A stretch of 64,000 nucleotides of DNA from Pagrus major (GCF_040436345.1 NC_133224.1:7370741-7434740); one strand, 5' to 3'. Positions 35,601 through 47,244 are shown, counted from the first letter of the stretch. Notes: a model not told the origin generated them from the sequence alone. Translations and numbers: made by a program.

Positions 35601-38364
35601 TGGTATGACTGTCCTGTCTGCTGTGAGTGTGACTGTACGTCTACCTGCTGTTTGGTTTAGAAAAACAAGAAAACAAGGAAACTACTGTCATGGACATGCC
35701 ATCAAAAATGTTTTACATTATTACATAACACAATGAAAACACTTATTGTTTTAATAAATGATTTGTTGAACAGTTTTGACCCCACAAACAGCTGCAAGTA
35801 CAGAAAACACAAGAAAACAGAGAAAAGTTGTTCACATCAAGATAAATATGTTTCAATACTAAACATATTTCTAGGGACCACTAGTAGTAAAAGGCTGATA
35901 GTACGTGTACCCAATATCTGAAATAATTCAATCAGGCAATCAGCCTATCAGCCACCAGGATTGTTGTGACAAGAGCTACTTGACATTGAGGACTGTCAGG
36001 CTGTTTATTGATCGGTTAGTTGAAGGCAGATGAAAGCTTAACTTGTCGTTCAGCACTTGATAGTATTTTAAGAGAATCATGAATACTTCATGTAAAATCT
36101 ACTGCAAGAAGACAGAAAACTCGACTGGATGAAGACAGTGAAATGCAACTGACAGCTTAGAAAAGCTAATAAGTGAATGTTTGATGTTTAGAGATTTTGT
36201 GACCTGTTCTTTGGATTCTTGGTGCAGCACTGAAAACAATAATAATGTTTTGTTCATCACAGTGAGACAGCTTCTTACCTTTCACTCTCAGCTCTCTTTC
36301 TGCAGATTCTGTCCCATCATCAAACTTACACTGGTACCAGCCCTCATCTGACACTGACACTGGATAAATGGTCATTTCTCCTGTTCTGGATGACCAATGG
36401 GTTGTGTCCATTTTAATAAGTGATCCATCTTTGAAAAAGGTAGCTGTCATCGTACGTCTTGAAGTACGATGCTTACAGCTCAGAGTCACCAAGTCTCCTT
36501 CAAACAAAGTGAATTCAGGAACTTCCAGGACTGCATCAGCATCTATGTAACAGAGGTAGAGAGATGTTTTATTAATATGTTCAATCAAAGGAACATATGA
36601 TTTATCTGACAACATACAAGTTATTTAGCAGTGATATTACATCAATAAAAAATATGTTTCAAAATTGTATCAAGAACATTCAACATTAAGGAGGATTTGA
36701 GGAAGCAGTAAAAGTTTATTTACCTATTTAACTTAAGTTAACTTTAAGTTATTTTTATGGTCGAGTCCTGTATTTGGCTTTCACAAACTAATGATGTCTG
36801 ATGGTTTGTTGTGAAAACCAACGTTTATTTATGTATATGAATCTCTTGATGTGAACAGCTGAACTCTGCCCTTCTTTTCTCACTTTTCTTCTCTGATTGT
36901 TTTGTGATAGTCTGTCATTTGAAGCAAATCACCTCAGATTACAGTGTGTACTGAGCTGTGTGAGAGAGAAACTGTCAAAAAAATCGTGAAAGATAGATAT
37001 AAGTTATTGTTACATTATGTTGTTAATAAATGTTTTAAATTTGACAATGTAGTGTGGTACATTGCTAACAAAGGTCAGATATTATATTGCATAAAAGTCT
37101 AGTCTAAAAATGGCATAGCAACCTGTGCTTTATAAAAAATAAATGTAAAAATCGAGAATTGAATCGAATCAAGGATTTGGAAAATTGTGACACCCCTATT
37201 AAAGACATACAGAAATTATGCCAAAGAGCATTGAAACTGTTCTGGAGGTTTGTAGTTTTCAAAGACTTACGACTACTTTGATTATTTAAGACATTTTAGT
37301 TTGGTTTATAATTTGTCAGCCATCTGTTTGTGAAGCATTTGGCAACTTGTGACTGTTGCAGCTCCCAGAGGTAATACCAAGAAACACAGCATGAGGCAGC
37401 AAACACACCATGTCACTGCACAAAGTGACTGAGTGAGTGACAGACTGTTGTAAATGACTGTATCACCTGTTGGTTCTTTCCCCTCATCAGACTAATCTCC
37501 TTCTTCATAATTCTGCTCTGTTAAAATGATCAAATAGGAAACAGACTCATCATTTTTGTGACTTTTTTGTGTAATATTCTGTCATAATTTTGTATTAGGT
37601 TTAGATAAGGTTTTGTTCATTTGATCTTTCTAACAAAGCAGTTTGAACAGCTTTTTCTACACAGCTTCAATGAACCAAACTAAAGCAGCTTTACAGTCAC
37701 TAAACTTATTCCAGTGTGAAGTCAGTGGTATCATGCAGAGCTACGCTTTCCAAGTAGCTTCCCTTAACAATTGAGCACTAATCCAGTCATTTCATAATGT
37801 GCACTGAGTAAAATGAAACATATATGGAAAAACACAACTGCAAAAACAAGTGATCAAGAGAGACACAGTAGGTGACAGATAGGACAAACATGATCAGTAA
37901 ATATAGAAAAGATAACTAGTCACCTTCAGAATGTCCGTACAGGAGTGTATTCAGCACTAAAATAAAGATGAAAACTTCATTAGACCAGAATCAAATACAA
38001 AATCCAGCTGGAGTTTCATCAGTGGCAACTATTGTTTATCAATCAACAGTATCACACATTTCTGTGATGATATCCTGCTACAGAGCTACAGAGGTGGGAA
38101 ACACATTTAAAACTCTTCAATATATAGAGGCCCAGTAAAATAAGCAATAAATGTAACTCCACAGCTATATACATAACACCTTAGATCATATACTGTACAT
38201 GTGTTGTCCAGGTATGGCCATAATCCTCCAATCTGAACCAAGCCAAATCAGCAACAAAGGTACTGCCTACACAACTACTACACTGATATAAATACTGAAC
38301 ATCACATAGAAAGTCAGATGTACTCACAGAGTAACCCGAGCACACCGAGCAGCGTGTGCCCCAT
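26572..38364 (-). CDS. FCRL-like receptor gene 3, ten Ig domains, ITIM/ITSM tail (inhibitory type)
   Basis: Predicted inhibitory type I receptor; the tail would recruit SH2 phosphatases by family analogy. Exons: signal peptide 38328-38364 and 37924-37956; Ig domains 36279-36542, 35372-35647, 34272-34550, 33287-33553, 32881-33150, 31895-32161, 31478-31750, 30803-31102, 30024-30293 and 29266-29508; transmembrane 28947-29060; microexon 28784-28799; tail 28615-28688, 28451-28501, 27837-27893, 27679-27738, 26899-26961, 26572-26657. The sum is 3300 nt, 1099 aa, with every internal Ig and tail junction phase-compatible. The tail has CLYESV, then VTYSLL, SIYSNV and LLYAQV (ITIM-like) and TVYSEV (ITSM-like). 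The first ITAM tyrosine site of its paralogues is YSSP here, so the ITAM is broken. Two extra Ig domains relative to gene 1 come from a 1.4-kb internal tandem duplication. The ectodomain stays close to genes 1 and 2. Function and ligand are inferred. Confidence 0.85.
26899..26961 (-). other. ITIM exon of gene 3 (LLYAQV)
   Basis: A 63-nt phase 1-1 exon between CTGTTCCAG and GTCAGTAAAG encodes DDNLLYAQVFTHDKDKGKKK. L-L-Y-A-Q-V fits the ITIM pattern (I/V/L/S)xYxx(L/V/I). Confidence 0.75.
27475..27526 (-). pseudogene. Decayed duplicate of an ITIM exon in gene 3
   Basis: This 52-nt stretch repeats the 3' half of the exon at 27679-27738 (same GGAGCTGCAG|GTACAG donor and an IYS-type core), but its only good acceptor (CCTTTCAG) puts it out of phase and gives Asp-Phe-stop. 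It is either a dead duplicate or a poison exon whose inclusion would drop the last two tyrosine motifs. Confidence 0.5.
27679..27738 (-). other. ITIM exon of gene 3 (SIYSNV)
   Basis: A 60-nt phase 1-1 exon encoding PEETSIYSNVGTGAA. S-I-Y-S-N-V fits the ITIM consensus. Confidence 0.7.
27837..27893 (-). other. ITIM exon of gene 3 (VTYSLL)
   Basis: A 57-nt phase 1-1 exon encoding GSQDVTYSLLELKNIRKK. V-T-Y-S-L-L is a textbook ITIM and resembles those of mammalian FCRL and LILR tails. Confidence 0.75.
28451..28799 (-). other. Broken ITAM cassette of gene 3
   Basis: The exons 28784-28799, 28615-28688 and 28451-28501 are homologous to the ITAM cassette of genes 1 and 2. They read NEYSSPQHG then GDVCLYESV: the first YxxL is YSSP, while the second tyrosine and the x7 spacing are kept. 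There is one cassette here, not two. Confidence 0.72.
31141..31359 (+). mobile_element. LINE 3' tail in a gene 3 intron
   Basis: Gene 1 continues directly from GGATCAAA to TACATTCTGC (near 7470), while gene 3 has about 219 extra bases. These end in GAATTTCCCCGTTGTGGGAT and AATAAAGACAATCTTAAC, the hallmark of fish LINE (L2/Rex-like) 3' ends. It is a gene-3-specific insertion. Confidence 0.6.
31751..34550 (-). repeat. Internal tandem duplication of a two-Ig-exon module in gene 3
   Basis: Two units of about 1.4 kb (34550-33151 and 33150-31751) each hold an odd-type Ig exon, a long intron with a dispersed repeat, and an even-type Ig exon (YFWYRGEKTSEP core). Corresponding exon boundaries are about 1391-1400 bp apart. 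Gene 1 has one such module; gene 3 has two, which accounts for ten rather than eight Ig domains. Confidence 0.75.
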
Positions 38365-38565
38365 CTTCACATCCAGCACCGACACGGTCACTCTGTTTCT
38401 GATCAAACTTCCTACTTTGTATTAATATAAACGCAGCAGAAAGAAAAGAGAAGTTAAATTTATTATAAATGTGAGAGCAGAGTTTTTCATCAACTTCCTC
38501 ATCTGAGTGCAGTTCTGACTCTGTTCTTTCTTCCTTTTCACACGAAGCTCAAACAACTGAAGTGG

Positions 38566-38608
38566 CTTTGACCGCAGCATACTTTGACACATTTACATTT
38601 CCTGTCCA
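38566..38608 (-). promoter_or_regulatory. Conserved proximal promoter block of gene 3
   Basis: RUNX-like TGCGGTCA (38569-38576) and ETS-like GGACAGGAAA (38598-38607) on the minus strand, about 200-240 bp upstream of the ATG at 38364. Confidence 0.4.
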
Positions 38609-38815
38609 CTATGAATAAATTATTAGCTCCTCTCCCTCACAAAGGTTTGTTCCTCATCCTTATTTCACATCTAAGAAACATAAGATCATTGGATTTAATC
38701 ATATTACATCACAATAACATTTTATTGTTTGCTAATCTGTACATGTTATGCCGTCCAACAGTTCTTGCATCCACAGTACCTCTATTTCAATGAGGGTGTG
38801 TGTTGTGTGTATACA

Positions 38816-38958
38816 CAGTGCAGTCAGAAAGTATTTAGGTACCTCCACCTTTATCACACTTTGTCATGTTGCAGCCTTATGATAAAGTCAATTAAATTCA
38901 GTTTTCCCTCATCAATCTACGCTCAGTAACTCATGATGTCAAAGCAGAAAGAAGTCAG
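38816..38958. mobile_element. Degraded Tc1-like fragment, fourth unit copy
   Basis: This is the copy of the element at 846-990. The array flank continues to about 40620, including a shortened copy of the 1880-2170 segment near 40332-40575. The stretch 39030-39470 has no match to the other units that I can see and holds no recognisable gene. Confidence 0.5.
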
Positions 38959-40999
38959 GCCCCTTCTGGTCGACCTCATGGGACCTTATTACAGAAAGAA
39001 AATGCACAGTAGTGAATGGTGAGAGAGAAATTTCATTTCTGATCCAGTTTGAGTTGTGCTGCATTCAGAATAACTAATAACTATTCAGAAACAGTCCGTC
39101 TTCTCACTGCTGGTCTTGTTTGTGCATGTAGGTCATATAGAGCCATCATTATTAAACGGAGACTGTTTCATAACCAGTTAAATGTTCCTTGTAGTATGTT
39201 TGAAGTTTTTTAAAACTTGTTTGTCTCTACCTAAAGTAGACCTATGTTATGCCACTGTCTTTTAAATTTAAGGGTTTTTTCCATGACTGTACTTAATATT
39301 TTCTCATGGTGCATCAGATTTGAAACTTGATATTGGTCCACTTAATAGTTTTTGTAAACTGGCACCATCAGAAACAACTAAATCACCTCACTGTCGCTAA
39401 AAAATGTTTCTTCTCTATGACAAAACCTGTAAAGTAAAAGCCAGAGTAGTAGTAATGGAACAGAGGGCAGCTGTGAGAGAGGGCTTTCTGCTCTCTTCAT
39501 GCTCACTTCTCTTCATGAGACTATTTCTGTTTTTCTCTGTGCTCAGTTACTTCCTGTGGGTTAAGTTGTGACAAAACCACCTTAAAGTGAGACCATGTAA
39601 AGATTCTGTGCTGGAGGGAGGAGACACTCTCCTCTACAGTACTGCCTTTAAAGTGTGTGATTAAAACTGAAGAATTATCAGAATTATCAGATAAAATGTT
39701 CCCAACTGAGGTAGCAGTAATCTACAGGAATCTATATCAGGAAGGAAACTGTCTCTCTCTCTCTCTGCAGCCTCACAAATCAAGTGACCTCTCCAACACA
39801 CGTCATCGATTTCTTGAGCAACGCATTATATAACAAACTTATTTATTAAGCTATAGACAGCATTAGTTAATTTTATACATCAACTTTTCTCTTGTGAAAG
39901 GTTTCTTCCTGGTCCCTAACAACAGTAATTATTGCACGTCAGACCATGTATTTGTGCATTTAATGCAGTAAATGCTGATAGTTTGTGCATCCACACTGCC
40001 TGTGTTTTGTTGTGGGCCTGTGTACACTATGTCACCCATACAATTTATTTCAAATACTACATCAGCAAATACTCACCAGAGTAATACTAAAAACTACTAA
40101 AATAAAATGTAGCGTGTCTTAGTGTGAGAAGGAACACGCAAAGCCAGTTCTCATCAGCATGAGTGCAATATTTTTCCAGTGCAGTTTCACACATACAGAC
40201 GTGATGCTGTGACAGCAAGAATTAGACAGTGTCATCATTCACACCTCAGAAGTGTTTTGTTTTTTTCTTGTGGTAGAATTTGAGTCGAGGGAAGCAGGGT
40301 GACATTTTAAGCTGCAAAAGAGTCAAAGAACATGAAACGTTCAAAACAAAGTTATTATTACTTAGAGAGGACTACAACTTTTTTGAGAATGATGCTCACA
40401 GGTAACCTTGACTTGGCATCCTGGGACTTAACTCCAGCCGCCCTCGTCTCAGAGGTCAAAAGGAGCACATGCATTGTGTCAGTATCAGTTATTGTGGTTT
40501 GGCACCCCCTGTGGTGACCTGTGGAAAAAGCTTTTATTTCAACAGCACAGTGACTGGGGTCTATCAAGTACAGTGACTGACTTCCTCATCAACCTGATGT
40601 AAATAAATTATTCATGAACAATATATTCAAACACTGTGCTGTTGTTTTAGTTAAAGCTGGGTGCTGCAGGTTTTTCAACGCTCTTTCTTAGAAGAGCATT
40701 ACCATAAAATAGTGACACTGAATAAATAGATATTAAGTTGAAGACTGACTTGTCGGCTGGATAGAAAGTTGTTAATGAGTCAATCAAACAATAAAACGTG
40801 TGGGAAAACAGATTCACTGCAGGGAGTGCAATACTGTATCTCCTCTTCCAGCTCTATATACAAAGTTTACTATTCGAACACATGTTGACCAATGACTGTA
40901 GGAATCCTCTTCTGTATATTTAACTTATGAAAATACAATTTGATACAAATTATTTGTGAGAAAGTATAAACTCTAATTTTTCAGCTGGTAGTCTGTAGC

Positions 41000-41200
41000 T
41001 TACTGTCGCCACTGACGCACTGATGCCCCTTTTCGACCAAACTGAACCAAGTGCTGGTTCTGGTCTGGTACTAGTGCGGGTTCGAAGTTTGGTTCAACCT
41101 GTGAACCTTTTAACCACCGGTTTTCCTTTTTCCACAGGCATGAGAGCCACCGTCGAGTCACATCATTCAGTCAATGTATATGTCTCCAATTTCCCAGCAT
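41000..41200. repeat. Possible short dispersed element between gene 3 and the SLAM-like gene
   Basis: A segment beginning CCCCTTTTCGACCAAACTGAACC and containing several ACCAAG/GGTTC blocks resembles ends of non-autonomous fish hAT elements. No clear terminal repeat pair or target duplication was found, so the call is tentative. The rest of 40620-41360 holds nothing I can identify. Confidence 0.25.
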
Positions 41201-41366
41201 TGCTAAGAACAACTGTGGCGGACTACATCGACTCTTTACAAGTGTTGCTCCTGGCTTTCGGCACATTTTGTACTTTTTACTTCCCTCAAATTTGATATTT
41301 TAGTTTCTAGTTTTACTTTGCAGATCACATACTGTATCACAGCCAAAGAAGTGCATTTTTAATCAA

Positions 41367-41372
41367 TTTATT
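41367..41372 (-). promoter_or_regulatory. Candidate polyadenylation signal of the SLAM-like gene
   Basis: AATAAA on the minus strand, about 275 nt downstream of the stop codon at 41646-41648. Confidence 0.4.
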
Positions 41373-41645
41373 TTATCTGCAAACAAAAAAACAACAAAAA
41401 AATACACTGATTTCGATAATCAGAAAAATGCTAAATATTGGACCTGATAATTTGCACAAGGCTCACCATCTCTCTTGCAAGAATACAAATACAACACCAA
41501 AACACACACAACAATAACTGCATAATCTGTAAGCATGTGTCCTCCAGTTTACAGTAAACATTGCCTGAATGTCCGTATCAGCATGCTCGCTTTGCAACAG
41601 GCTTCTCTCACTTGTCCTGTTCACCTCTTTTGCTTCTTGTTTGAA

Positions 41646-43957
41646 CTATTGGTTGTGCTGCGACTTCAGATGTTTTGGCTTTTGCAACACACTGTACACT
41701 GTGTCAATTTGCACAGGCTGCCTTGCCTCATCCAGTGGAACAGACTGCGAAGCCGATCCCTCTCGGACCTCCATGCTGTCACTGTTTGCACCAGAGGCAG
41801 TCGCTTTCGGCGCCTGTAAATAGCTGTAGACAGTATCTACGGTCTGACTACGCTCTGTTGGGCTGATGGATGGGCTGCTGGTCGGCCCGGCATCTACGTT
41901 TTCATAAGAGGCCTCAGCGCCACTGGAAGAAGAGGAAGAGACTCTGGCTACAGGTTGTGGCTGCGCCTCCACTGCCTCGTTTGATATTAGCAGAACAGGA
42001 GATGTCTGTGCCTGGAAATAAATAAAATTTAAAAGGAGTACACCTCCCACCATCAAATTCAACTTTACATTCTCAAAATGATATCACAAAGTTGAATTGA
42101 ATATTACTAATCAACATTGGCTTACCTGATGGCGTTTATATCCTGTTGAAAAGTGCACTATAGCCAAACAGACAATACATGCAAAGACACACATACACAC
42201 TATAAAAACTATTACTATCCACAAGGATGGTTGTGGTGTCTCTTCTGGTTTAGGACTATATCTATCAAAGCCTGCAAAGAAATGAAGAAACATTTTAGCA
42301 GACAATAATCACAACTGGATTTTTAAAATGATTACGTCATGGCCAAAAATGACCAAAAGTACAGAAATTAATATGTAATTACAATATTGGAATATAAGTT
42401 TTGCTTAAAAACATCACACTATACTTACATGCTGTCTGTGTGCTTTCAGAAGCATTGCTTGTGCTAACATGGTTGCTGACACTGCAGACAATAGATCTGT
42501 TCTGAGGAGTAATGGTGATGTTAATGTTCCCGAAGGATCTCTGATATGGTCTGCAACTGTCTTCATCACAGACAGACCACATCCAATTATCCTGGACGGA
42601 GCAGTTGACTGTGATGTTGCAGAATCCAGCAGACTGGTTGGAGTGCATTGCTGACATCCTGATCACAGGTCTGGAAACACTGTCTGCAACACCCAAGCAG
42701 ATCATTTAGATTAAAGGCATTTGATAATTTAGCACCCTCTAGTGGCAACTACTAGGACTCACAGCATCAACAACACATTTCAAAGGCCTCAGATATATTG
42801 TACCCAGCTTCCTGTTCAATACAAGTGCACATAATTCATAACTACATGAAGTGTGCATTTGTCTCCACTATATCTGCATGTATAACTGCATTGAGTTTGG
42901 TATTTTTTTTTATACGTACTGCAGCCTATAAAGCCTATGTCAGCAGCCAGCTGTAAGCACACCAAAGTTACATGAGGGTCAGAGCCTCATTCTTTATCAA
43001 ACATTTAAAAACATCAAACTCTTAAAACTGACATCATGGGTAACTGAAAGAGCTGAAACAAGAGGAGAAATACATGAAATACTAACATGAACATGAATAG
43101 GGACTACCAATTTACTTAGATTTTTATGTGACCTTTACTTTACTGGACTGAAGAACATGGTTGAAGTCACAATGAAAAAAGTATATCCATTTAAAGGGGA
43201 AGATTAGCTTAATTACAGGTCATATGTTCATTTCAGCAGCCTTAAAGATGGTCTTCAGATAAACACTGGAAGGTAAAGAAACTCTGTATTGCTCGGAAAC
43301 CCATAGCAATCTTAAATAATTAAATCTACAGGGCAAGAAGACAAAAACACAAACTACAGACAAAGAAACATATAGAACTTACCTTCAACTGTTAGCATGT
43401 GGGTCGTCGTTGATTGCTTATCTAGACTATTGATAAATATTATTTCGTAGATGCCACTGTCCATCTCATTGACGTTGTTGATACACAAGGATATGTCACT
43501 CGGATTATATTCCATTCTGTCTTTGTTGGTTTTGACTTTTTTATTAAGAACAATAAGGTGCTTATTAAAAGTCCACATAACATCTTGCGATGAATTCCCA
43601 AATCGTAGACAAAATGAGCTGTTTTTCAGGCGGTAGTGCCTCGTTGGTGAGTCCTCCGCTGTAATGCCTGGTAGGAAAAAAATCCATTCTATAAATTAAG
43701 GAAGATACATTACAACATATTACATGTTACATCAGCAATAATGTGACTACAAGTATCCTTTGATATGTCATAAACATGGATGTAAACTAAAACAATCAAA
43801 TAAGTTTTGACCACTTCCAACTAAACGTATGAAGCGTAATATAAATAGTTACAAAAACTGATGAACTGGTTCTGAAAATTCATAAAAACATGCAAATGAC
43901 AATACAGTTTGTGTTCATCTTACCCGCAATAATCCAACAACTCAGAAGAAGGAGCAT
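41646..43957 (-). CDS. CD2/SLAM-family-like receptor with two ITSM-like motifs
   Basis: Predicted type I leukocyte receptor of 361 aa. Exons: 43924-43957 (signal, MLLLLSCWIIAG), 43383-43667 (V-type Ig domain), 42429-42683 (C2-type Ig domain), 42126-42271 (stalk and membrane span) and 41646-42011 (tail); the sum is 1086 nt. The V domain ends DSGIYEIIFINS where most Ig domains have YxC, so the canonical disulfide is missing, as in CD2/SLAM-family D1. The C2 domain has at least five Cys, consistent with the extra disulfide of that family. The tail has ASYENV, DTVYSYLQ and DTVYSVLQ; TVYSxL is close to the ITSM TxYxx(V/I), which in SLAM receptors binds SAP-type adaptors. The gene follows the FCRL-like array in the same orientation. 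I cannot assign it to a particular SLAMF member; a CD2, CD48-like or CD244-like member is possible. Confidence 0.75.
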
Positions 43958-45409
43958 TGTCAATCCGCGCAGATTTTTGCATGTAATGTAACTGAATCTG
44001 AACTTGTTGACAGGAAACAAAGTTGTACATGTATTTGATGGGTGCGGCAACCTGTGAATATAGCAATGCAATGAGAGCAGATGCAAGATATTGTAATCAA
44101 CAGGGCAGGAAATAGCAGACAGTGCAGCTGTGACTTTCTAAAAAAAAAAAAAACAGGTTCCAATGAAACAAAGCTAACAGGTAATTTGTTTAAATTCATT
44201 TGAGTGAAACCCCCACAGGCTCCAAATCCCCAAACTGACGTCGTTATGTCCCTTATTCACCTCATTTTAGAGACAATGTATCAGATAAACCAGACTTTGT
44301 GTCTACTTTTTGACTAATGAGCACAAAACCAAAATGCTTCCATGCAATACTTCTCAGATGTTTAGTGTCTTTGTTAAATGGCTGGCGTAGCTGATTTTGG
44401 ATAGATTATTACTTGACTACAGTCTTTCTCCTGCAATTTTATCGTCGCTCTCCTTTACTATAAAAAGAAGAAGCTGAGATTTTACTCATTTGTTTTAATC
44501 ATTCCTACTCTCTGCCTGTGTATGTGCTTATATGTGAACATGGGTTGTTGTAAGCCTGTCGGTTACCTGTGGGTTTGAGTTGGGTGTTCGAAATGTGCTG
44601 TGAATAACAAACAACGTGACTGTGGGGGTTTCTTGTGGTTGATGCAGGAAACAGAGCAGGTTTTCACAGCTGCTCATTGTCAGCCCTGCACTCAGACAGG
44701 CAGGGAAATTTGTTTTGCATCTAAAGACATATTCCAAAGTACAAATAGTCATTTCCAAACTGCATTATAAATACCTACAATTTACTGTAAGGGAATTAGC
44801 TATGTGTGACATTATGAGTCAGAAATTACCTGCAGAGGGCATCATCACCAGGGGATTTTGAATTCATGGAAACTACAGCCAGACCTTAAAGCAAAAAAAA
44901 GTACCATGGTTATGATTAAATGGGGATGACTGGTGAATTTTGCATATAACATGTTCATGTACTATCATGGGGAGTTGCCAAAGTACTGGACACTGTAGTA
45001 AAATGCACTAATACAAAAACATCTAAAAAAAAAAAAAAAAAGCAAATGACTTTTAAATGCATGTTTTTTTTCTGACATGAGAACCGTGATGTTACAAAAC
45101 ACACACTGACGCACATTACATGAGGCGACTGATGGTAAAGACAACTTTAAAATAGTACTGTTTCATAAGTAAAGACACTGGTGAGTGCTGACTGCAGATC
45201 TCACCCAGGAAGTAACATTTGATTTGACAGCTCATGAAAATAACTACCTATAAAAAACAAACACAGCACTGCACTTAGCTAAGTTACACATGAAGTGGGC
45301 ACGTATGCAGCCAAGACAAGAGAAAGATAAGAGTTTACTTAGTTATATTTCAATCCCAGAGAGAGCTTATAAGGAGGAAATGGGTGTTGCAGACAGCAGC
45401 AGAGGCTGA

Positions 45410-45660
45410 AATCTCCGTGTTGCCAACTTAGCGACTAATCTAGCGACTTTTTCTGGTATTATTGGAGACTTTTGGAGACTCTGACGTGAAAGCAAGTATC
45501 GTTCTTACTCTTCTCAACGAGCTGCAGTCCCTCCCAGCTGCAGTCGGAGCTGCAGTCCCTCCCAGCTGCAGTCGGAGCAGGAGACGCTCACCTCTCCGCG
45601 TCCAGGATGCAAATGAATCGCGCATGCGCAAAGACGCCGCCGGCTGATCCCGCCCTGGCT
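45410..45660. repeat. GC-rich repeat region with 28-bp tandem duplication
   Basis: The unit GAGCTGCAGTCCCTCCCAGC and following eight bases occurs at 45519-45546 and again exactly at 45547-45574. The surrounding sequence (TAGCGACTT motifs, then GCGCATGCGCAAAGACGC) resembles a dispersed fish repeat known to me only from general pattern. A long open frame here is a by-product of the repeat. The stretch 44200-45400 holds nothing I can identify. Confidence 0.4.
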
Positions 45661-46189
45661 TACAGTCGGGGTGTAAATATAAAGTTTTCTTTGTCTAAAA
45701 TAAGTTCATTTTAAGTTGTAAACATATTAAAAGCTGTTTTTTACTCACTTGTTGTCTCTCCCACGACGTTATTCCTCTCTCCTGCAGCCGTCCATTACAA
45801 GTACGTGCACATGGCTAATCATGCAAATTAGGTGATGACTTCATTTAGCGACTTCTTCAGAAGACCCTTGAAGCTTTACCTGTCGCCTCCACCTCTACCT
45901 GGCATTAAATCCAAACTCACACACACGAGTCCATCACTCATTTACATGGCTTAGTAGTCACAGAAGCTAGCTAACTCGAAGCAACTGGCTAAGCTAAGCA
46001 GTTAGCATCGTAACTCGCGCTAGCTTGAGGGCTAGCAGCTACAAATTTTCACTTGCTTACTCGCAGACTTCGGTAAAATACAGACACCAAGCACTAACCA
46101 CAAGCGAAACTACTCACCTCAGGCGTGTGTTGTCATTCCTACCTGCTGCTGTTATTTTTTTGCTGCGTTTCTCGAACACCCTCCGACCT

Positions 46190-46275
46190 CCGGGAGCCGC
46201 CATTTTCTCTTCCTGGTTCGCATCTGCCCGCCCTTCACCTAATGTCGGTCACAGCAGCCGTCACTATAGCGACCG
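46190..46275. promoter_or_regulatory. Possible GC-rich promoter
   Basis: GCCGCCATTTTCTCTTCC (46196-46213) combines a YY1-like GCCGCCATTTT with an ETS-like CTTCC, a pairing common at broadly active promoters, inside a locally GC-rich patch. No transcript can be attached to it from the sequence. Confidence 0.25.
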
Positions 46276-46550
46276 ATAGTTCAAATTAAAGGTGTAACCT
46301 GTGTTTCTTATTTATAGCCTAATATTCACCAATAATAACTCTAACTGGATTATTATTTGAGTCTCTCATTTTATGTCTATGAAAATAGGTTTTTATAAAA
46401 ATCATCTCTTGCCTGTTTTACTTAACTTTATTTAAAAAAAACAACAACAACAGCAAATCACTCCATTTATTAATTTACAGAAATGTACCTATGCACATGT
46501 TAGCATTGAAGGTGTTATTTGTACAATATGTAAGAGGTTGCTCTTTGCTA

Positions 46551-46821
46551 GCTGGAGCGGGAGCGTGCCTATGTTCCCACAGCCTTATGTTCCCACAGCC
46601 CTATGTTCCCACAGCCCTATGTTCCCACCCTAACCACTTCCCCTTCCCTAAAGCTAATCCCCACCCCTAACTTCACCTTCGCTAACCCCTAACCCTTCCC
46701 TTTCTCTAACCCTAATCCTAAAGCCTCTTCCCCTTCCCTAACCCAAGATTCTTAGAAATGTGGGAACAAAGGGCTGTGGGACCATTGGGCTGTGGGAACA
46801 AAGGGATGACCCCGCTGGAGC
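46551..46821. mobile_element. hAT-like MITE with 8-bp target site duplication
   Basis: The direct repeat GCTGGAGC (46551-46558 and 46814-46821) flanks a 255-bp element (46559-46813). Its ends are imperfect inverted repeats of about 26 bp sharing TTGTTCCCACAGCC / TATGTTCCCACAGCC. The left arm carries repeats of the 16-bp unit CCTATGTTCCCACAGC; the middle is rich in CCTAACCC-type telomere-like units (46629-46745); the right arm has the inverted GGGCTGTGGGAACAAAGGG units. There is no coding capacity. An 8-bp duplication is the hAT superfamily signature. Confidence 0.7.
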
Positions 46822-47244
46822 TATCTACCGTTAGCGAAATAGCTCATGGCTCGGACAGCCCAGGAGTCGAAACTACAGGAAGCTATGAGACAATCGAGAC
46901 AGGATGGGCTGGGGCTAACTGGTTAGCGCGCTAACTTCAGTAAACAGCTTATCGATGCAATGCAACTGCTTTACCTTTTAGCTCGTAGGCCAGTGGCTCA
47001 CTTAGCATTCAGCTAACATTAAGCTACTGTTATTAGCTAAATGCTAGCTACTGCGACTTTAAACTGGCATTTTTAGCTTAAGGCTAGCTTGGTTAACACT
47101 GGATAAAAAGGCACCAATATAGTGTTAATATGGAAATTACTGCTCCTTTCAATGAAATTATTGCAATTAAAGGCTCAATAATATAAAAATATATTAAACA
47201 TTTTGTTTAATGGAAACACAGACAGACATGTTGTAAATAATTCA

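Noticed and set aside
46629-46745. CCTAACCC-rich stretch as an interstitial telomere
   Set aside because: The units are degenerate and lie entirely inside the inverted arms of the hAT-like MITE, which explains them better.
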